NCBI GenBank assembly: GCA_013397115.1
Contig: VWZW01000996.1
Coordinates: 1,937,611-2,001,610 of the forward strand
DNA: 64,000 nt
Reading direction: 5' to 3'
DNA from: Edolisoma coerulescens
Taxonomy: Eukaryota > Chordata > Aves > Passeriformes > Campephagidae
Position numbers and translations under genes: made by a program. Numbering within the stretch: position 1 is the stretch's first letter; each line of letters begins with the position of its first letter. The notes beneath the pieces were generated by a model. It had not been told where the DNA came from and did no database searches. It saw nothing but the letters and a program-made list of their open reading frames with translations. This document shows positions 37,773-48,473 of this stretch, piece after piece.

Positions 37773-39475
37773 CTGCCATGAGAGAAAAAAACATTTTTAA
37801 CTACAATAGGGAGGACTTATTCCACATGAATGTTTGACTAAGAGTCAACTCTTCTTGATTAATGCTTTTCCTGTTCCCTTCAAAAAAGCATTTAAGGGGA
37901 TGTCTACAGTAAGAGTATTATAACATAGAGAGTTTAGCCAAAATAAATCATAGACTTCAGAATAAATTGGATCATGCCTTTTACCAAATACCAAATTACC
38001 AGATATCATCTCTTACCACAAGATGTATCAGCAGAAAACTCTTATTCAATCCAAGAATTTTATAATATGACCAAGTTTTATTGACTCTTGCTCAGGAATA
38101 TTAAGAAGTTCAAGACAAAATTTTTAAATCTGGGATTCATCAGATCTCTGCCTTCAAAACTGGATCCCTTGACTCCAAGAGCTCATTTACAGACTTCTAT
38201 AAAAACATTCTTCATGGTTACAGTTTCCCTGTGCTCTATCTCTGCAGGATGACACACTACTTTCTTATTGGGATACTTTAGGGACAAAGCATCGTGAAGA
38301 CTACAGAACTGAGCCTCTAACAGTGAAGGGATCATATGACCCTTATCTGTTTACACATCTAGTCACAGCCTCTCAGCTTTGGAAAATTACAAAAAATTTT
38401 AGACTAGGATTGGAAGGATGTCTACAGTGACATCAGTTTTCTGTTCCTTACCCTAGAGATCACAAATATTCCACCAACACAAGACACACAGGTTCCCTGA
38501 AAAACCAAGTTCTGTATTACTTTCACTGTTCCATTCTATTCAAATGAGATAAAACTTTAAATTATGTAGTGTTCAAGCTGGGTAAGTACCATTTTCTTCT
38601 GCATAGCTACCCGATCAATCATCTGTGTATTACAGATCTGCATAATGTCTACATTGTCCTTTCATTACCCATTATAAGGGGATGGTCCTGGGAACTACAA
38701 GACTGAGGTAGCCAAACAACTGCCCCTGCAGCCAGGCTAGGTAGCAGCAATAGGATACAGGCAGTCTACACATGAATGCAGATCTGGAAGGCTGCTCAGC
38801 ATGAGACCACACCACAGGCCAGCAGAGCTGAGCTGAGTTGAGGTGCATGTAACCACATTCAGCTCTGCAGGCAACATAACCTATTCTTTACTCTATCAGA
38901 CCTGGCTTTGCACAAAGCCATTTCTACCATGCCCACACAGAACAGCTGCTCAGAACAGATTTAATGTCTAAGAGTATCAAAAGTATTAAACTACCATCTC
39001 TATCATTTCCAGAATCAATGAGTTGTGAAGACAGATACCAAAGTGCCTGACACAGGTTTAGCACAGCAGTCACAGTCAATGCAATGAGGAAATGAATTTA
39101 CATTGTCTAAAAATGAATTCTTATCTAAAAGCACCTGAAAGATTCATATGTTAACAAGCCACAGGAATGCATAAGTGTTTACTCCACTCCTGCACATGGT
39201 TTTCTAGAGCTCTTCTGTTATCTCTGAACTACCACCTGAAGGGGGAAAGCTGCTCACAGGTTCACAATTAAGGTACTAGACTGAGGCTCATTCTCAATTT
39301 GCAGCTTCAATGCAGAGGAAGCTTAGGTATAGAGATGAAGATTCCAGCCACAGACAGTATTTCTCAAGAAGGTTTTCGTATCTTCTTCTGAGAAGACTTT
39401 CGCATATACTGTAAGCATGATTCTTTTAAAGTAAACTAAATGAGGGGGAAAATGGAAAGAGAAAAACATCCTTAC
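37773..39475 (-). other. TBC1D4: TBC1D4 intron, 1.7 kb
   Basis: Begins GTAAGG and ends CATGGCAG. Nothing was recognised within it. Confidence 0.85.
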
Positions 39476-39645
39476 CTGAGTAATAATTTTTTCCATTTGA
39501 GGCTTAGTCATATCTGGAATAGTGGTTTTAAGAAAATCAACAATGTTCTCAAAGCTCTCACATCCCATTATAGATGTCTCTTGACTGCTAAGTAGGCTCA
39601 GTGCTACTTTAAATATGACTTCTGTTCCTTGAAGAAAAATAATGT
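39476..39645 (-). CDS. TBC1D4: TBC1D4 exon, end of the TBC domain
   Basis: 170 nt, entering in phase 1 and leaving in phase 0. It encodes IIFLQGTEVIFKVALSLLSS, then QETSIMGCESFENIVDFLK and EKIITQ. The FLQGTEVIFKVALSLL block is the last conserved helix pair of the TBC fold. Acceptor: CTTTTAG|ACATTA; donor: ACTCAG|GTAAGG. Conservative changes relative to human (for example DFLKTT for EFLKNT) lie in the exposed C-terminal helices. Confidence 0.96.
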
Positions 39646-41874
39646 CTAAAAGAGAAAATAATTACAGTATCTTGAAAATGGGAGCTAGAGTCATTGGATA
39701 AATACATATATTTGCTAGGATGTTCTTCTTTGTAATCAATCACAGTGCAGATGTATTCAGTTCAGAAGTGCAATCTGTCTTATTTCAACATGAGGATAAA
39801 GCATATAAAAGAATTTTCTTTCATCTTACAGACGTGACAGAGCATTAAAGAAAATACTGCATGCTTGTTACGTCTGTAGCAGTTATCTGCAATAAGCATT
39901 TCATCACTGTCTGCCACAGACTGTTAACCAACTGCTAACTGGCTTTAAGTGCTCCTGTGACTGAAAAGCACCTGAGGAGCAGATCACAACACAACTGTTT
40001 TCTACAGGCAGAAGCTAGTCCTTAAAAAACAATCATGTAGATTCCATAATGGGTTACAGTATTTTCAAAATTCATAGTAGTGATCTTACTTGCTATAATC
40101 TAAGCCCCAAACCCTTACTTTGAGGTATAATTACATGATAAGAGAGGAAAGTCTGGGCTCTGCAGGTCCGTAGACACAGACAGTACAGAAATGGGAACTT
40201 TGATGACAGTAAATAGAAATTCTGCCTCAGAAGTGGACTTGCAGTTACTGAGATGAAGGCAGCACATGGGAATTTCAAATAAACCTCCCGAGCTGTCGGC
40301 TCTGTCACACCACAGGGTGTTTGTTTGGGGCTACACAATTGAAGAAATTCAGTTCCTGATCCTGATACTCAAGAGGTCATCCCTGGCCTAATCCAGTATC
40401 ACAGGGTAGCACAAGGACACTGATGAGGCAGCCATCTCCCTCAAATGCAGTTTCTGAAATTCTCCCTTCTCAAGTCTATGATGGACATTCAAAAAGCATA
40501 AATAAAAGTATATAATTTGTGAAGGGTAGACAATAGCCATTTGTTCCTGGTATATTACAATGGCCCATAAGACACTGAAAACTCAAGAATTCAAAGCATT
40601 AGGAAGTAAAACAATACAGTAACTTTTCAATTTTAAAATGGGAACATGCCTTGCTCAACTTATTTACAGAGAAATGAACACTGAACCTCTTTCCCACCTT
40701 CCCCATCCTTAAAAAATTCATTTAGGAAAAAAAAAATCCCAAACAACAAAAAAGAAAGAAACACTAAATGCTCAAGTGTCCCAGAATTCAGTAATCCCAC
40801 TGGGAAAGAGATAGTCACATGATTGGTACACCACTACAAAAGAGATACACCAATCATTTGTTCACCCAGACAGCAGACAGAAAACATTTGCTGTAAATGG
40901 AAAAAAACCCTGTATAATGGAGAAATCACTGTGTAAAAAGAAAATTAAAAACTTAAAACCAAACCCAACCAACCAAAACCCTCTTCCCACCCCTAAGCCA
41001 ACACACTACACAAACTGAGAACCTAACACACTCCAGTATTAAAACATGAGACAAAGTCAGGTTGAATTTCTTAAGAAAAGACAAAAGGTGCCATATGAAA
41101 ACAGAAAGGTCAAAGGGAAAAAAGTATCTGATTTAAGAGGAAGTACCTTACACATGTATTTAGATTCTTGGTGCATATACAAGTACAGTGAGTTTTGCAT
41201 TAATAAATAACTCTAAATTTTACAAAAAAGGTGCATTACTAAAGATTTGACTAAGCTGGCAGTTCTTACGGATAAGAAAAGAAGACAAAAACAATTACTT
41301 GACATTCTGATACTCTAAACACTACCAGGCATAATCAATATTTAGGCTTCTGTACTAGACATTACCTGAAGAGGAGCACATAACGAAAAAACTAGCTGAA
41401 TGAAATCAGAGGCACACTAAGACTTGGAAGTTGTTCAATATATACATGAATACCTAAACCAGCCTTTAAGCTCAAATTTGCTTGAATTTTTTTTAGAAAG
41501 CACTTTAGAATCTGAATTCAGAAATGCATTTTCTTTTTTCAGTTTGCAAGTTTGACAAGATAAACTTTTCTACAGATATAAACTGAATACATTTGCATAA
41601 AATACATTTGCAACAATAAACTTTCTGCTGTTTACACTTCAGAAGCCTCTTAGGTAGTAAGAGAAGACATAATTATTTGCTCAAGTCTGATGTTTCAAGG
41701 AATACCTTTTGGATTTTCCTCTTTAAGAAGGAGCTGACATCCCACCATGGAAACTGTTGCTACTTGCCACCCACAACAGTCACCCCAAATGTCCCCAGCA
41801 TGTAGAAAACTACTCCTGGAGAGTTTCAAAACACAATGGACTGTGTATTATTGCAATAGAATAAACTTCCTTAC
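39646..41874 (-). other. TBC1D4: TBC1D4 intron, 2.2 kb
   Basis: Begins GTAAGG and ends TCTTTTAG. There is an A-rich run near 40722-40765. No exon or recognised transposon was seen. Confidence 0.85.
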
Positions 41875-42034
41875 CAAATACTCTGGCTACAAATCCTAAT
41901 GGAAACTGAGATGCGAACAGTGTAAGAAACCATGGTGCAGCATAAAGACTGGGACTGATTTCATTTTCTTCAAGATGATTATACAGGTCTCTGTGATAAT
42001 CATGTAGAAGCCTTGAGAGCTGATACATCTGAAT
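41875..42034 (-). CDS. TBC1D4: TBC1D4 exon, central TBC domain
   Basis: 160 nt, phase 0 in and one base out. It encodes IQMYQLSRLLHDYHRDLYNH, then LEENEISPSLYAAPWFLTLF and ASQFPLGFVARVF. The PSLYAAPWFLTLF block is a hallmark of TBC domains (the SxxxYxxxWFxxLF-type helix). Acceptor: GCACTGTAG|ATTCAG, preceded by an unusual C-run tract; donor: GTATTTG|GTAAGG. Only isolated differences from the human sequence are visible (for example SQFP for SQFS). Confidence 0.97.
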
Positions 42035-42047
42035 CTACAGTGCATGA

Positions 42048-42064
42048 GGGGGTTGGGGGGGGGG
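42048..42064 (+). repeat. G-run (C-run in the TBC1D4 pre-mRNA) beside a splice acceptor
   Basis: Five G, TT, ten G on the plus strand. In the transcript this is a C-only polypyrimidine tract, starting about 12 nt before the acceptor AG of exon 41875-42034. Confidence 0.9.
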
Positions 42065-44127
42065 AAGAAAGTAAAGAAAGAAAAGTTCAGCTTTACTCAG
42101 TTTTCCAAATCATTCATATTTCATTCGAGGGAAATTAACCGCAGTACAGTAAAATGAAGCTTAATTGCCACCTTGGGTCTCGAGTGGTATCTACTCACAT
42201 ATAAACAACCTGCCACTAATGAATTAAAACCAACAGGGTAGTCAATAACAAAGAACAGTTTGAACCTGATTACTAATGAAGTATCATTTCAGATTCACAG
42301 GCTTAAGGTAAGAAGGGAATATATTGCTCCAACTTAGTCAACAAACCAGAACTTTCAGTCTCGCAGCAACGAAAGCAGAGGTACCTCTTCCAAGATGTCA
42401 AAACTCTCCATGAATTATTTCTGACTAAATTTACACATTCCAGCTTTCATTCTCTGATTTTTTGGCCTTATTTTTGCTGCATTAAAAACTCCAATGCTAC
42501 AGTCATCACTTTAGACAGTTTCTGTACCCACGGAACACATTTTATACAGAGGTGTACCACATACATATTTCCCACCACACCTGCCAGTGGTCCTGAGGAA
42601 TTTAAGATACTGGTACAAAAAGTGTTGCTATACAACCTATAAAAGGTTGCAAGGGAAAATGGTTAAAAGGTGCTATTCATTGCTAAAAATATCACTCTGT
42701 GGTAAATTATTTCCTTGCGACGCTTCTCTCAGAAAGCAGACAATGAGAAGCAGACATATATTGATTAGTTGTCAGGCCCAATTTTGTTGTCAACAGTGCT
42801 TTATGCTCAATAAGAAAATGACTCATTAGATCCAGCTATTTTCTTACTTCTAGAGTTCATGCTTGTTCCCTACCAAAAGCTGAGAGCCCTTGACGCTCTG
42901 TCAGCACTGCGTACATGCAGAGGGATCACTTTCGTTTAGGCAAATCAGCTAAATTTGTGCATGCATTTGAGTCCTTGCTTTAATTGCAAAAGATACCAAT
43001 TAAGGCCAGTTTGGACAGCGTCAACACAAAACTCATGCGCGAAGTCAGAATTGCATCGCAGAGTAGTAAACCAATTGGGATAGTTCATTATGAACTAAGG
43101 ATTCAGATTACTACTTTTTCCAGACAACAACTGAAAAATCTAAGACAAATAAGTTTTCATTATCCTGAAGAATCACCCAACATTTTTCTTCTACAGGACT
43201 GAAGCCAATTCTGCCTAAAATCTTGCTTGTGTTTCACTACTGTAAATGCAGAAGAATTTGCAGTACTCCACTCCTATTAGAAAACAACCCAAATACAGTA
43301 AGATCCTCTAAGTCTTCTTGTCTAGTTTGTCTTGAACAGACAAAGTTTGACCTTAACAGAAGAACTGCCTAGGAGCAAACTGTGGGAAAAGACAGGTCAT
43401 TTAATTTAAACAGCAAGCAGTACTACAAGTGGTAAACTTTCTCAAATTTAAAAGTGTTCTTACAATGAAAGAGTCACACTCATTTAAACTAAAATGTGAA
43501 ATCCTAGACATGTGAATGCTCTCAAATCATCAGATGTTGGACGTCTACAACTGCAGGATAACACACACGCACTTAGCATCTACTAAGGAAAAAAACCCCC
43601 ACACTTTGACCCTCACTGGTTTAAAACATATTTGTGGTTTTTTATTTGTGTTCCATTTTGTGGGAAATGGAACAGGAGGAGGTAAAACAATGCTTTTTAC
43701 GGCTGTTCACTCTTAATTCATCAACAACAAACTTGTTATAGCATACTTACATCCACAGTCCTCTATCGTTTTTAGAATAAGCACATACAGTTTCTTTATA
43801 ATCTATTCCATTGCTCTGGACATTTGCCAAATAAGCACCTAAAGTGACTGGTCATGAAAAGTGGGCTGAAACTCTCTCTTAAGTTTTACTTAATTATAAC
43901 TGTTTGCTATGCAGGGAAAAAAAGGAGACTTTTGTATCTGCTTTGTTTTCTCTTCCTCCTCTGTGGATTATAAAAGCTCATCAGTGGTATATTCCTTTAC
44001 ATTATAAAGGATTTATAACGTATAATTATTCAAGTCAGTGGACAGTTGCATGTCAAGGTGAAAGATTTCTCAAAATTTAAACCCTGAAATTCATACAGAT
44101 CTGAAAAATTTTGTCTCCTTCCTAAAG

Positions 44128-44400
44128 TGTAGGAGAACAAGAACAGGCTGTAGGCAGCCTTGACCTTGATAAGTTACAGCTGTTCTAAACCAGGTGTTTC
44201 TACTAAAGACCAGAGACCAGCTGCCCCTCAGAGAGGCAGCTCATAAGAGAGAGGAGAAGATCACACGAGAGGACTATGAAGAAAGGACTGCTGAGACAGC
44301 AAGCAAGCAGGCAGGCAAGCAGGACTGAAGCAGCTTTAGGTGATAGCAGCCTCCTTTGTAGCTCGGAGAAAAGAGTCAAGTTTTTTGTTGTTTAGCAACA
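44128..44400 (+). repeat. 5' LTR, 273 bp
   Basis: TG...CA ends. It contains an AGCA/GGCA microsatellite-like stretch (about 44300-44324) and ends AGTCAAGTTTTTTGTTGTTT plus AGCAACA. No clear TATA or AATAAA was seen in this short LTR. Confidence 0.9.
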
Positions 44401-44402
44401 AA

Positions 44403-44420
44403 TGGTGACCTCAGCGTGAT
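44403..44420 (+). other. Primer-binding site, tRNA-Trp type
   Basis: TGGTGACCTCAGCGTGAT agrees at 15 of 18 positions with the tRNA-Trp primer site used by Rous-sarcoma-type alpharetroviruses. It lies two bases after the LTR, as expected. Confidence 0.8.
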
Positions 44421-44433
44421 AAACATTGTGATA

Positions 44434-44670
44434 ATGAAGCAAACCGAACTCTTTAGAAGTAAGTTCTGTAGAGTGAAAAGGCAAGAAGCCCTGGTCGGAG
44501 TCTACCGCGGCGGGGGGAGTCAGGAGGAGGCTCCATTAGAATTCAGGGGCAGAAGAAAGCTCCTGGGAAAAGAGCTCCAGAAAATGCACGCTGCAGCGGG
44601 TACACCCAAAGAAGTGAGCGACCAGGGACTGGAAAATGTCCAAAGTAAAAAGAGAGAATTGTCTGTATAG
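44434..44670 (+). other. Small open frame after the primer site, unassigned
   Basis: An ATG-initiated frame of 78 codons that ends where the tandem repeat begins. The product is basic and Glu/Lys-rich. I recognise no Gag or other retroviral domain in it. It could be a remnant of leader/gag sequence or a chance frame. Confidence 0.3.
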
Positions 44671-45256
44671 ATTTAAAATTTTAGTGTGTGTTGTATAGAT
44701 CTAAAGTAAAAAGAGGAGAATTGTCTGTATAGATTTAAAATTCTAGTGCTGTATAGATTTAAGATTCTAGTAATATATGCTATCTAGATTTAAGATTCTA
44801 ATGCGTATTGTGTAGATCTAAAGTAAAAAGGGGGAATTTGTAAGAGATATTTGCTGTACAGATTTGAGAGTCTAGTACTGTATAGATTTAAGATTAAGAT
44901 TCTGGTAATATGTATTGTATAGATCTAAAGTAAAAAAAGAGAATTTGTAAGAGATATATGCTATATAGATTTAAGATTAAGATTCTGGTAATATGTATTG
45001 TATAGATCTAAAGTAAAAAAAGAGAATTTGTAAGAGATATATGCTATATAGATTTAAGATTAAGATTCTGGTAATATGTATTGTATAGATCTAAAGTAAA
45101 AAAGGGGAATTTGTAAGAGATATATGCTGTAAAAATTTAAGATTCCAGTGTTGTATAGATTTAAAATTAAGATTCTAGTATGTGTTGTATAAATCTAAAG
45201 TAAAAAGAGAAAAATTTTAGTATGTATTGTATCAATCTAAAGTAAAAAAGGGGAAA
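44643..45256 (+). repeat. Tandem array reiterating the element's polypurine tract
   Basis: Eight copies of a CTAAAGTAAAAA-plus-purine block (first copy CCAAAG), starting near 44641, 44701, 44818, 44925, 45008, 45091, 45197 and 45236. They are separated by GAATTTGTAAGAGATATATG-, GATTTAAGATTAAGATTCT- and GGTAATATGTATTGTATAG-type spacers. The units from 44925, 45008 and 45091 are exactly 83 bp apart and almost identical. The last copy is the true polypurine tract next to the 3' LTR. Earlier units vary in length (60-117 bp). The array makes up about 70% of the interior. Confidence 0.85.
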
Positions 45257-45529
45257 TGTAGGAGAATAAGAATGGGCTGTAGGCAGTCTTGACCTTGATG
45301 AGTTACAGCTGTTCTGAACCAGGTGTTTCTACTAAAGACCAGAGACCGGCTGCCCCTCAGAGAGGTACCTCATAAGAGAGAGGAGGAGACCACCGGAGAG
45401 GACTATGAAGAAAGGACTGCTGAGACAGCAAGCAGGCAGGCAAGCAAGCAGGACTGAAGCAGCTTTAAGTGATAGCAGCCTCCTTTGTAGCTCGGAGAAA
45501 AGAGTCAAGTTTTTTGTTGTTTAGCAACA
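45257..45529 (+). repeat. 3' LTR, 273 bp
   Basis: Same length and ends as the 5' LTR. Most differences from it are single substitutions, clustered at about 45365-45395 and in the AGCA/GGCA stretch. It is preceded by AAAAAAGGGGAAA. Confidence 0.9.
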
Positions 45530-46165
45530 CTAGACAGTCTTGAGTATCTATAGCTAGCTGTTAGATAATATTGCAGAGCATGCATCATTGCATAAGCTAA
45601 TTAAACGATTAAAAATTCATCTGTTTTCTCTCTCTGAGGGTGATGGAGTAGAAGACAGTAAGAGAAAAAGAGGTGAAATGATGAGTCAAGGCAGAGCAGC
45701 CCCAAGTACAAATGCCTGCGGAATACATTGACTGGCCACTGCGTGTCACTATTGACTTGACTTGGCCTTACAAGAGAGAAATCTACATCCAAGTGCTCAT
45801 GGACTGAAGAAAAACAAAATCGAATTAATTTTTAAACTCCATCCACACATGACAAAACATACCAGTTTTTTTCTGGCATAAGGAAGAGAGCAGTGAGGAA
45901 AAGAAAAGGAAGGGCGCAAAATAGCAGAAAGCAAAATTTCTGAAGGGGAGATGACAGGGATGTGTGACAGGAAAAAGCCTGCAAGTTTTAAACTTCTCTG
46001 TTTGCAAACTGAGAGGCAGAGAGGGGTTTGACAGTAAAATATACGTGCACCTTACAACCTCCAAAACAGCATAAGAACCTTCATAAGGCCTTGGAGAACC
46101 TAAGCAACCCCTGAGAGCTCAAAAGTCATTTAAAACTCTGGTTTGCTCCAGAAGGACTGACTTAC

Positions 46166-46410
46166 CTGTAGTGACATCATGTCTGGCCTGTACTGTTTAC
46201 GGAAGCCAAGGTCGTACATGAGGAATTTCAGCATTTCAAAGGCCTGTTCTTCACTCATATGTAGAAGCAGCACTCCAGCTACAAAGCTTATACCTTGACA
46301 ATAACCCACTTCTTTGTCCAGCAAAGAGTATGCTTTCAAGAGATTAAACAGTGATAGCTGTCCTGCTCCAAGGTGGGTGGAAAAGTAAGGATGCGTAGGG
46401 AATGTCCGTC
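46166..46410 (-). CDS. TBC1D4: TBC1D4 exon with catalytic Arg finger and Gln finger
   Basis: 245 nt, entering in phase 1 and leaving in phase 0. The first full codon (46406-46408) is the Arg of IxxDxxR, the arginine finger. The YCQ of GYCQGISFVAG (Gln codon 46295-46297) is the YxQ glutamine finger. Together they supply the dual-finger mechanism that drives GTP hydrolysis on the Rab. The rest reads LLLHMSEEQAFEMLKFLMYD and then GFRKQYRPDMMSLQ, nearly identical to human. Both catalytic residues are present, so the GAP should be active. Acceptor: TACATCAG|GACGGA; donor: CTACAG|GTAAGT. Confidence 0.97.
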
Positions 46411-46803
46411 CTGATGTAAAGAGAGAAGAGTAGCTGATATTCAATTCTTCTCAAGAAAAACCCCCATCCATCTGACAAACAGCATTTCTCCTCCCTCAGA
46501 CCATTTCTCTTTGCTTTCATATGCAGTTTGCCTTTAATCAGATCAATCTGTATCTTACCACTGATTTTAGACTGTACCTTTTGATCTCATTTAATATTCT
46601 TGTCTGCACAGAACTTGCAGAAGCAACTGCCTGACTTCTCTTTTCAGACAGATGCAGAAGGGCATAAATATGAATGGCGTAGCCTAAGAAATCAGCTGCT
46701 TACATCTGTCAGAGCAGCATCTATCTTCAGCAACAGCTTCTATTTTGACTGGTGTGTTTTTCACTCAGAGACCCACAAGACCAGTCAGAAAGAACGGACT
46801 TAC
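46411..46803 (-). other. TBC1D4: TBC1D4 intron, 393 bp
   Basis: The shortest intron in the window, with GTAAGT donor and TTACATCAG acceptor. It interrupts the arginine-finger motif. Confidence 0.9.
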
Positions 46804-46962
46804 CTAGATCTACGAGGATGGCGTGCTGTTGAGCAGTCAGTTGTTTCAGAAGTTCTTTGTAAGAGATGTCAGGAGGCTGCTGCTTGTTTGGCAGCCTGTG
46901 CCTGACTCGGTGTTGCACAGCCAAAAACTGCCAAATTTCTCCCCGACGACTTTTTGGTACAC
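46804..46962 (-). CDS. TBC1D4: TBC1D4 exon, start of the TBC (RabGAP) domain
   Basis: 159 nt, phase 1 at both ends. It encodes VPKSRRGEIWQFLAVQHRVR, then HRLPNKQQPPDISYKELLKQ and ending ILVDL. RGEIW is the conserved RxxxW motif of TBC domains. ILVDL is the first half of the IxxDxxR arginine-finger motif; the Arg itself is in the next exon. Acceptor: GACCTGCAG|GTGTAC; donor: ATCTAG|GTAAGT. High identity with human TBC1D4 supports strong constraint. Confidence 0.97.
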
Positions 46963-48314
46963 CTGCAGGTCAGTCAAAAAATAAGGGGCCTAAGCAGGGG
47001 ATACTTTTAGTACTTTTAGCTACAACACAAGAATTTGCTTTGTCATAATCTTGGCTGAACCACTCTGGAGGATCCTTTACAAAGTGAACTCCACTCTGCA
47101 GTGCGTTCATTCAGTAGCCCCGGCTCACTCCCACAAACTAAACATGAACTACAAACTTAAGGGCAATTACACTGAACAGTACCCGGGGCAACTGAGGTAC
47201 AGATATCCCTTGCTTTGCCACTTCTGAGCTGTTAGCCTCCAGCAGGAAAAGATGCATGACTACACACAGAATGTAGAACGACCTCTTTAGAAAGGCTGAA
47301 CTAAATTCACAAGTGTAAAGTACAGGGAAGTCCACCTCCTCTTTCCCTTCTCAAAGGGCTGCTCATGTCAGTCCACAGACACGGAGAAATATATCTCCTT
47401 TCGATATCTGACTCTGTAAACCAACCTTTGAAAGTCAAAATGTCAACTCTGCTAATACCTTCTAAGTAAATAATTATTTAACAAGAATACAAGTTAAAAA
47501 TACCATATCCTTGTTCCCAACTCTGAACTGCAATCCAAGAGCAGAAGATAGGGTATGAAGGTAAGTAATTTGTTGGCAGACTTCTGCAGGTCAATAAGAG
47601 GAGCTGCTTTATATCTGCTACAATTGACTTCGGTAGTAATTTAAACTTCCCTTGTGTACCACAGGCAGATTACACAGAATTATTTTTTAGTATCTGTAAC
47701 ACAGATATGAGATTTTATGGAAGAGAACAGAGCAGTATAATCAGGCCCTACATCTGCATTATACTAACAAGGTCCTCTGGATACCCTCTTGGCCTATGGC
47801 TAGTCCACAGGAAGATCTACTTTAAGACAAAATCCCTAGCCTTTCACTCTAGGAAATAAAATACTCAGTGACTGTATTCTAGACTCTCCAAAGCTTGGCT
47901 CTGATTCCCCTAAGTTTTGGGCACAGACCACAGTAGCCATTATGGTCCAGCCTTCTCAATAAGCAAGTAAAATCAGAGCATCTGAAACTCAGATTCAACT
48001 GGATTCATTGATCAGAAACCAGAAGGTCAGAGGTGCAGAGGCTCCAAGTTCAATCTTGGATGTAATCCTACATGGAAACAAGATGCTGCTTTCAAGAGTA
48101 TGACTGTACACATTTCTGGATTGCTGACATTGCAAGCTGCAGACACAGCAGAACCTATTTTCTGTTTTGCAGGAGAAGGTGGGCGCCTCTGTGAAAAGAA
48201 GGCAAATTTTTGCTACTGGAAAAAGTGTATTGCTGGCAGATTTCTGTTGGATCAGAAGGGAAAAAAATATATGATCTTCAGACTTCATAGCTAAAAGCCC
48301 TCCTACATAAATAC
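46963..48314 (-). other. TBC1D4: TBC1D4 intron, 1.35 kb
   Basis: Begins GTATTTATG and ends GACCTGCAG. No repeat or exon was seen. Confidence 0.85.
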
Positions 48315-48473
48315 CTTCTTTTAAAGTGGAATGAATATCTTCCATGTCACATCGGATTTTCGCTCTGCAGTTTAGTAATTTCTTATCCCAAATATTTATG
48401 GCATCTTTCTGACATGTGCCAACTTCATCATAGTCCAGTTTTACTTTTCTTGATTGGAGCTCATCTCTGCTTG
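48315..48473 (-). CDS. TBC1D4: TBC1D4 exon, pre-TBC helical segment
   Basis: 159 nt, phase 1 at both ends. It encodes SRDELQSRKVKLDYDEVGTC and then WDKKLLNCRAKIRCDMEDIH and LKEG, nearly the same as human TBC1D4. This segment opens the GAP module (residues just before the RxxxW motif). Acceptor: TATTCTAG|CAAGCA; donor: AAGAAG|GTATTT, a weak +4/+5 site. A longer minus-strand open frame (47995-48558) runs through the exon into both introns; only 48315-48473 is coding. Confidence 0.95.

Larger units (their letters stand above)
44128..45529 (+). mobile_element. Short non-autonomous LTR retroelement (ERVK/alpharetrovirus-like), 1402 bp
   Basis: Two LTRs of exactly 273 bp (44128-44400 and 45257-45529) start TGTAGGAG and end TAGCAACA. 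They flank an 856-bp interior. Two bases after the 5' LTR is a primer site matching a tRNA-Trp type. Directly before the 3' LTR is a polypurine tract, AAAAAAGGGGAAA. The flanks CTAAAG (44122-44127) and CTAGAC (45530-45535) look like a decayed 6-bp target duplication, as for ERVK-class integration. By hand count the LTRs differ at about 16 sites (~6%), so the insertion is not recent. The interior has no gag, pro, pol or env; it is mostly a tandem repeat. The element must have depended on proteins supplied in trans. It is antisense to TBC1D4. Confidence 0.9.
42035..46165 (-). other. TBC1D4: TBC1D4 intron, 4.1 kb, interrupted by an LTR element
   Basis: Carries the 1.4-kb LTR retroelement (44128-45529) in antisense orientation. 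It ends in a C-run polypyrimidine tract (42048-42064) before ACTGTAG. No exon was seen. Confidence 0.85.
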
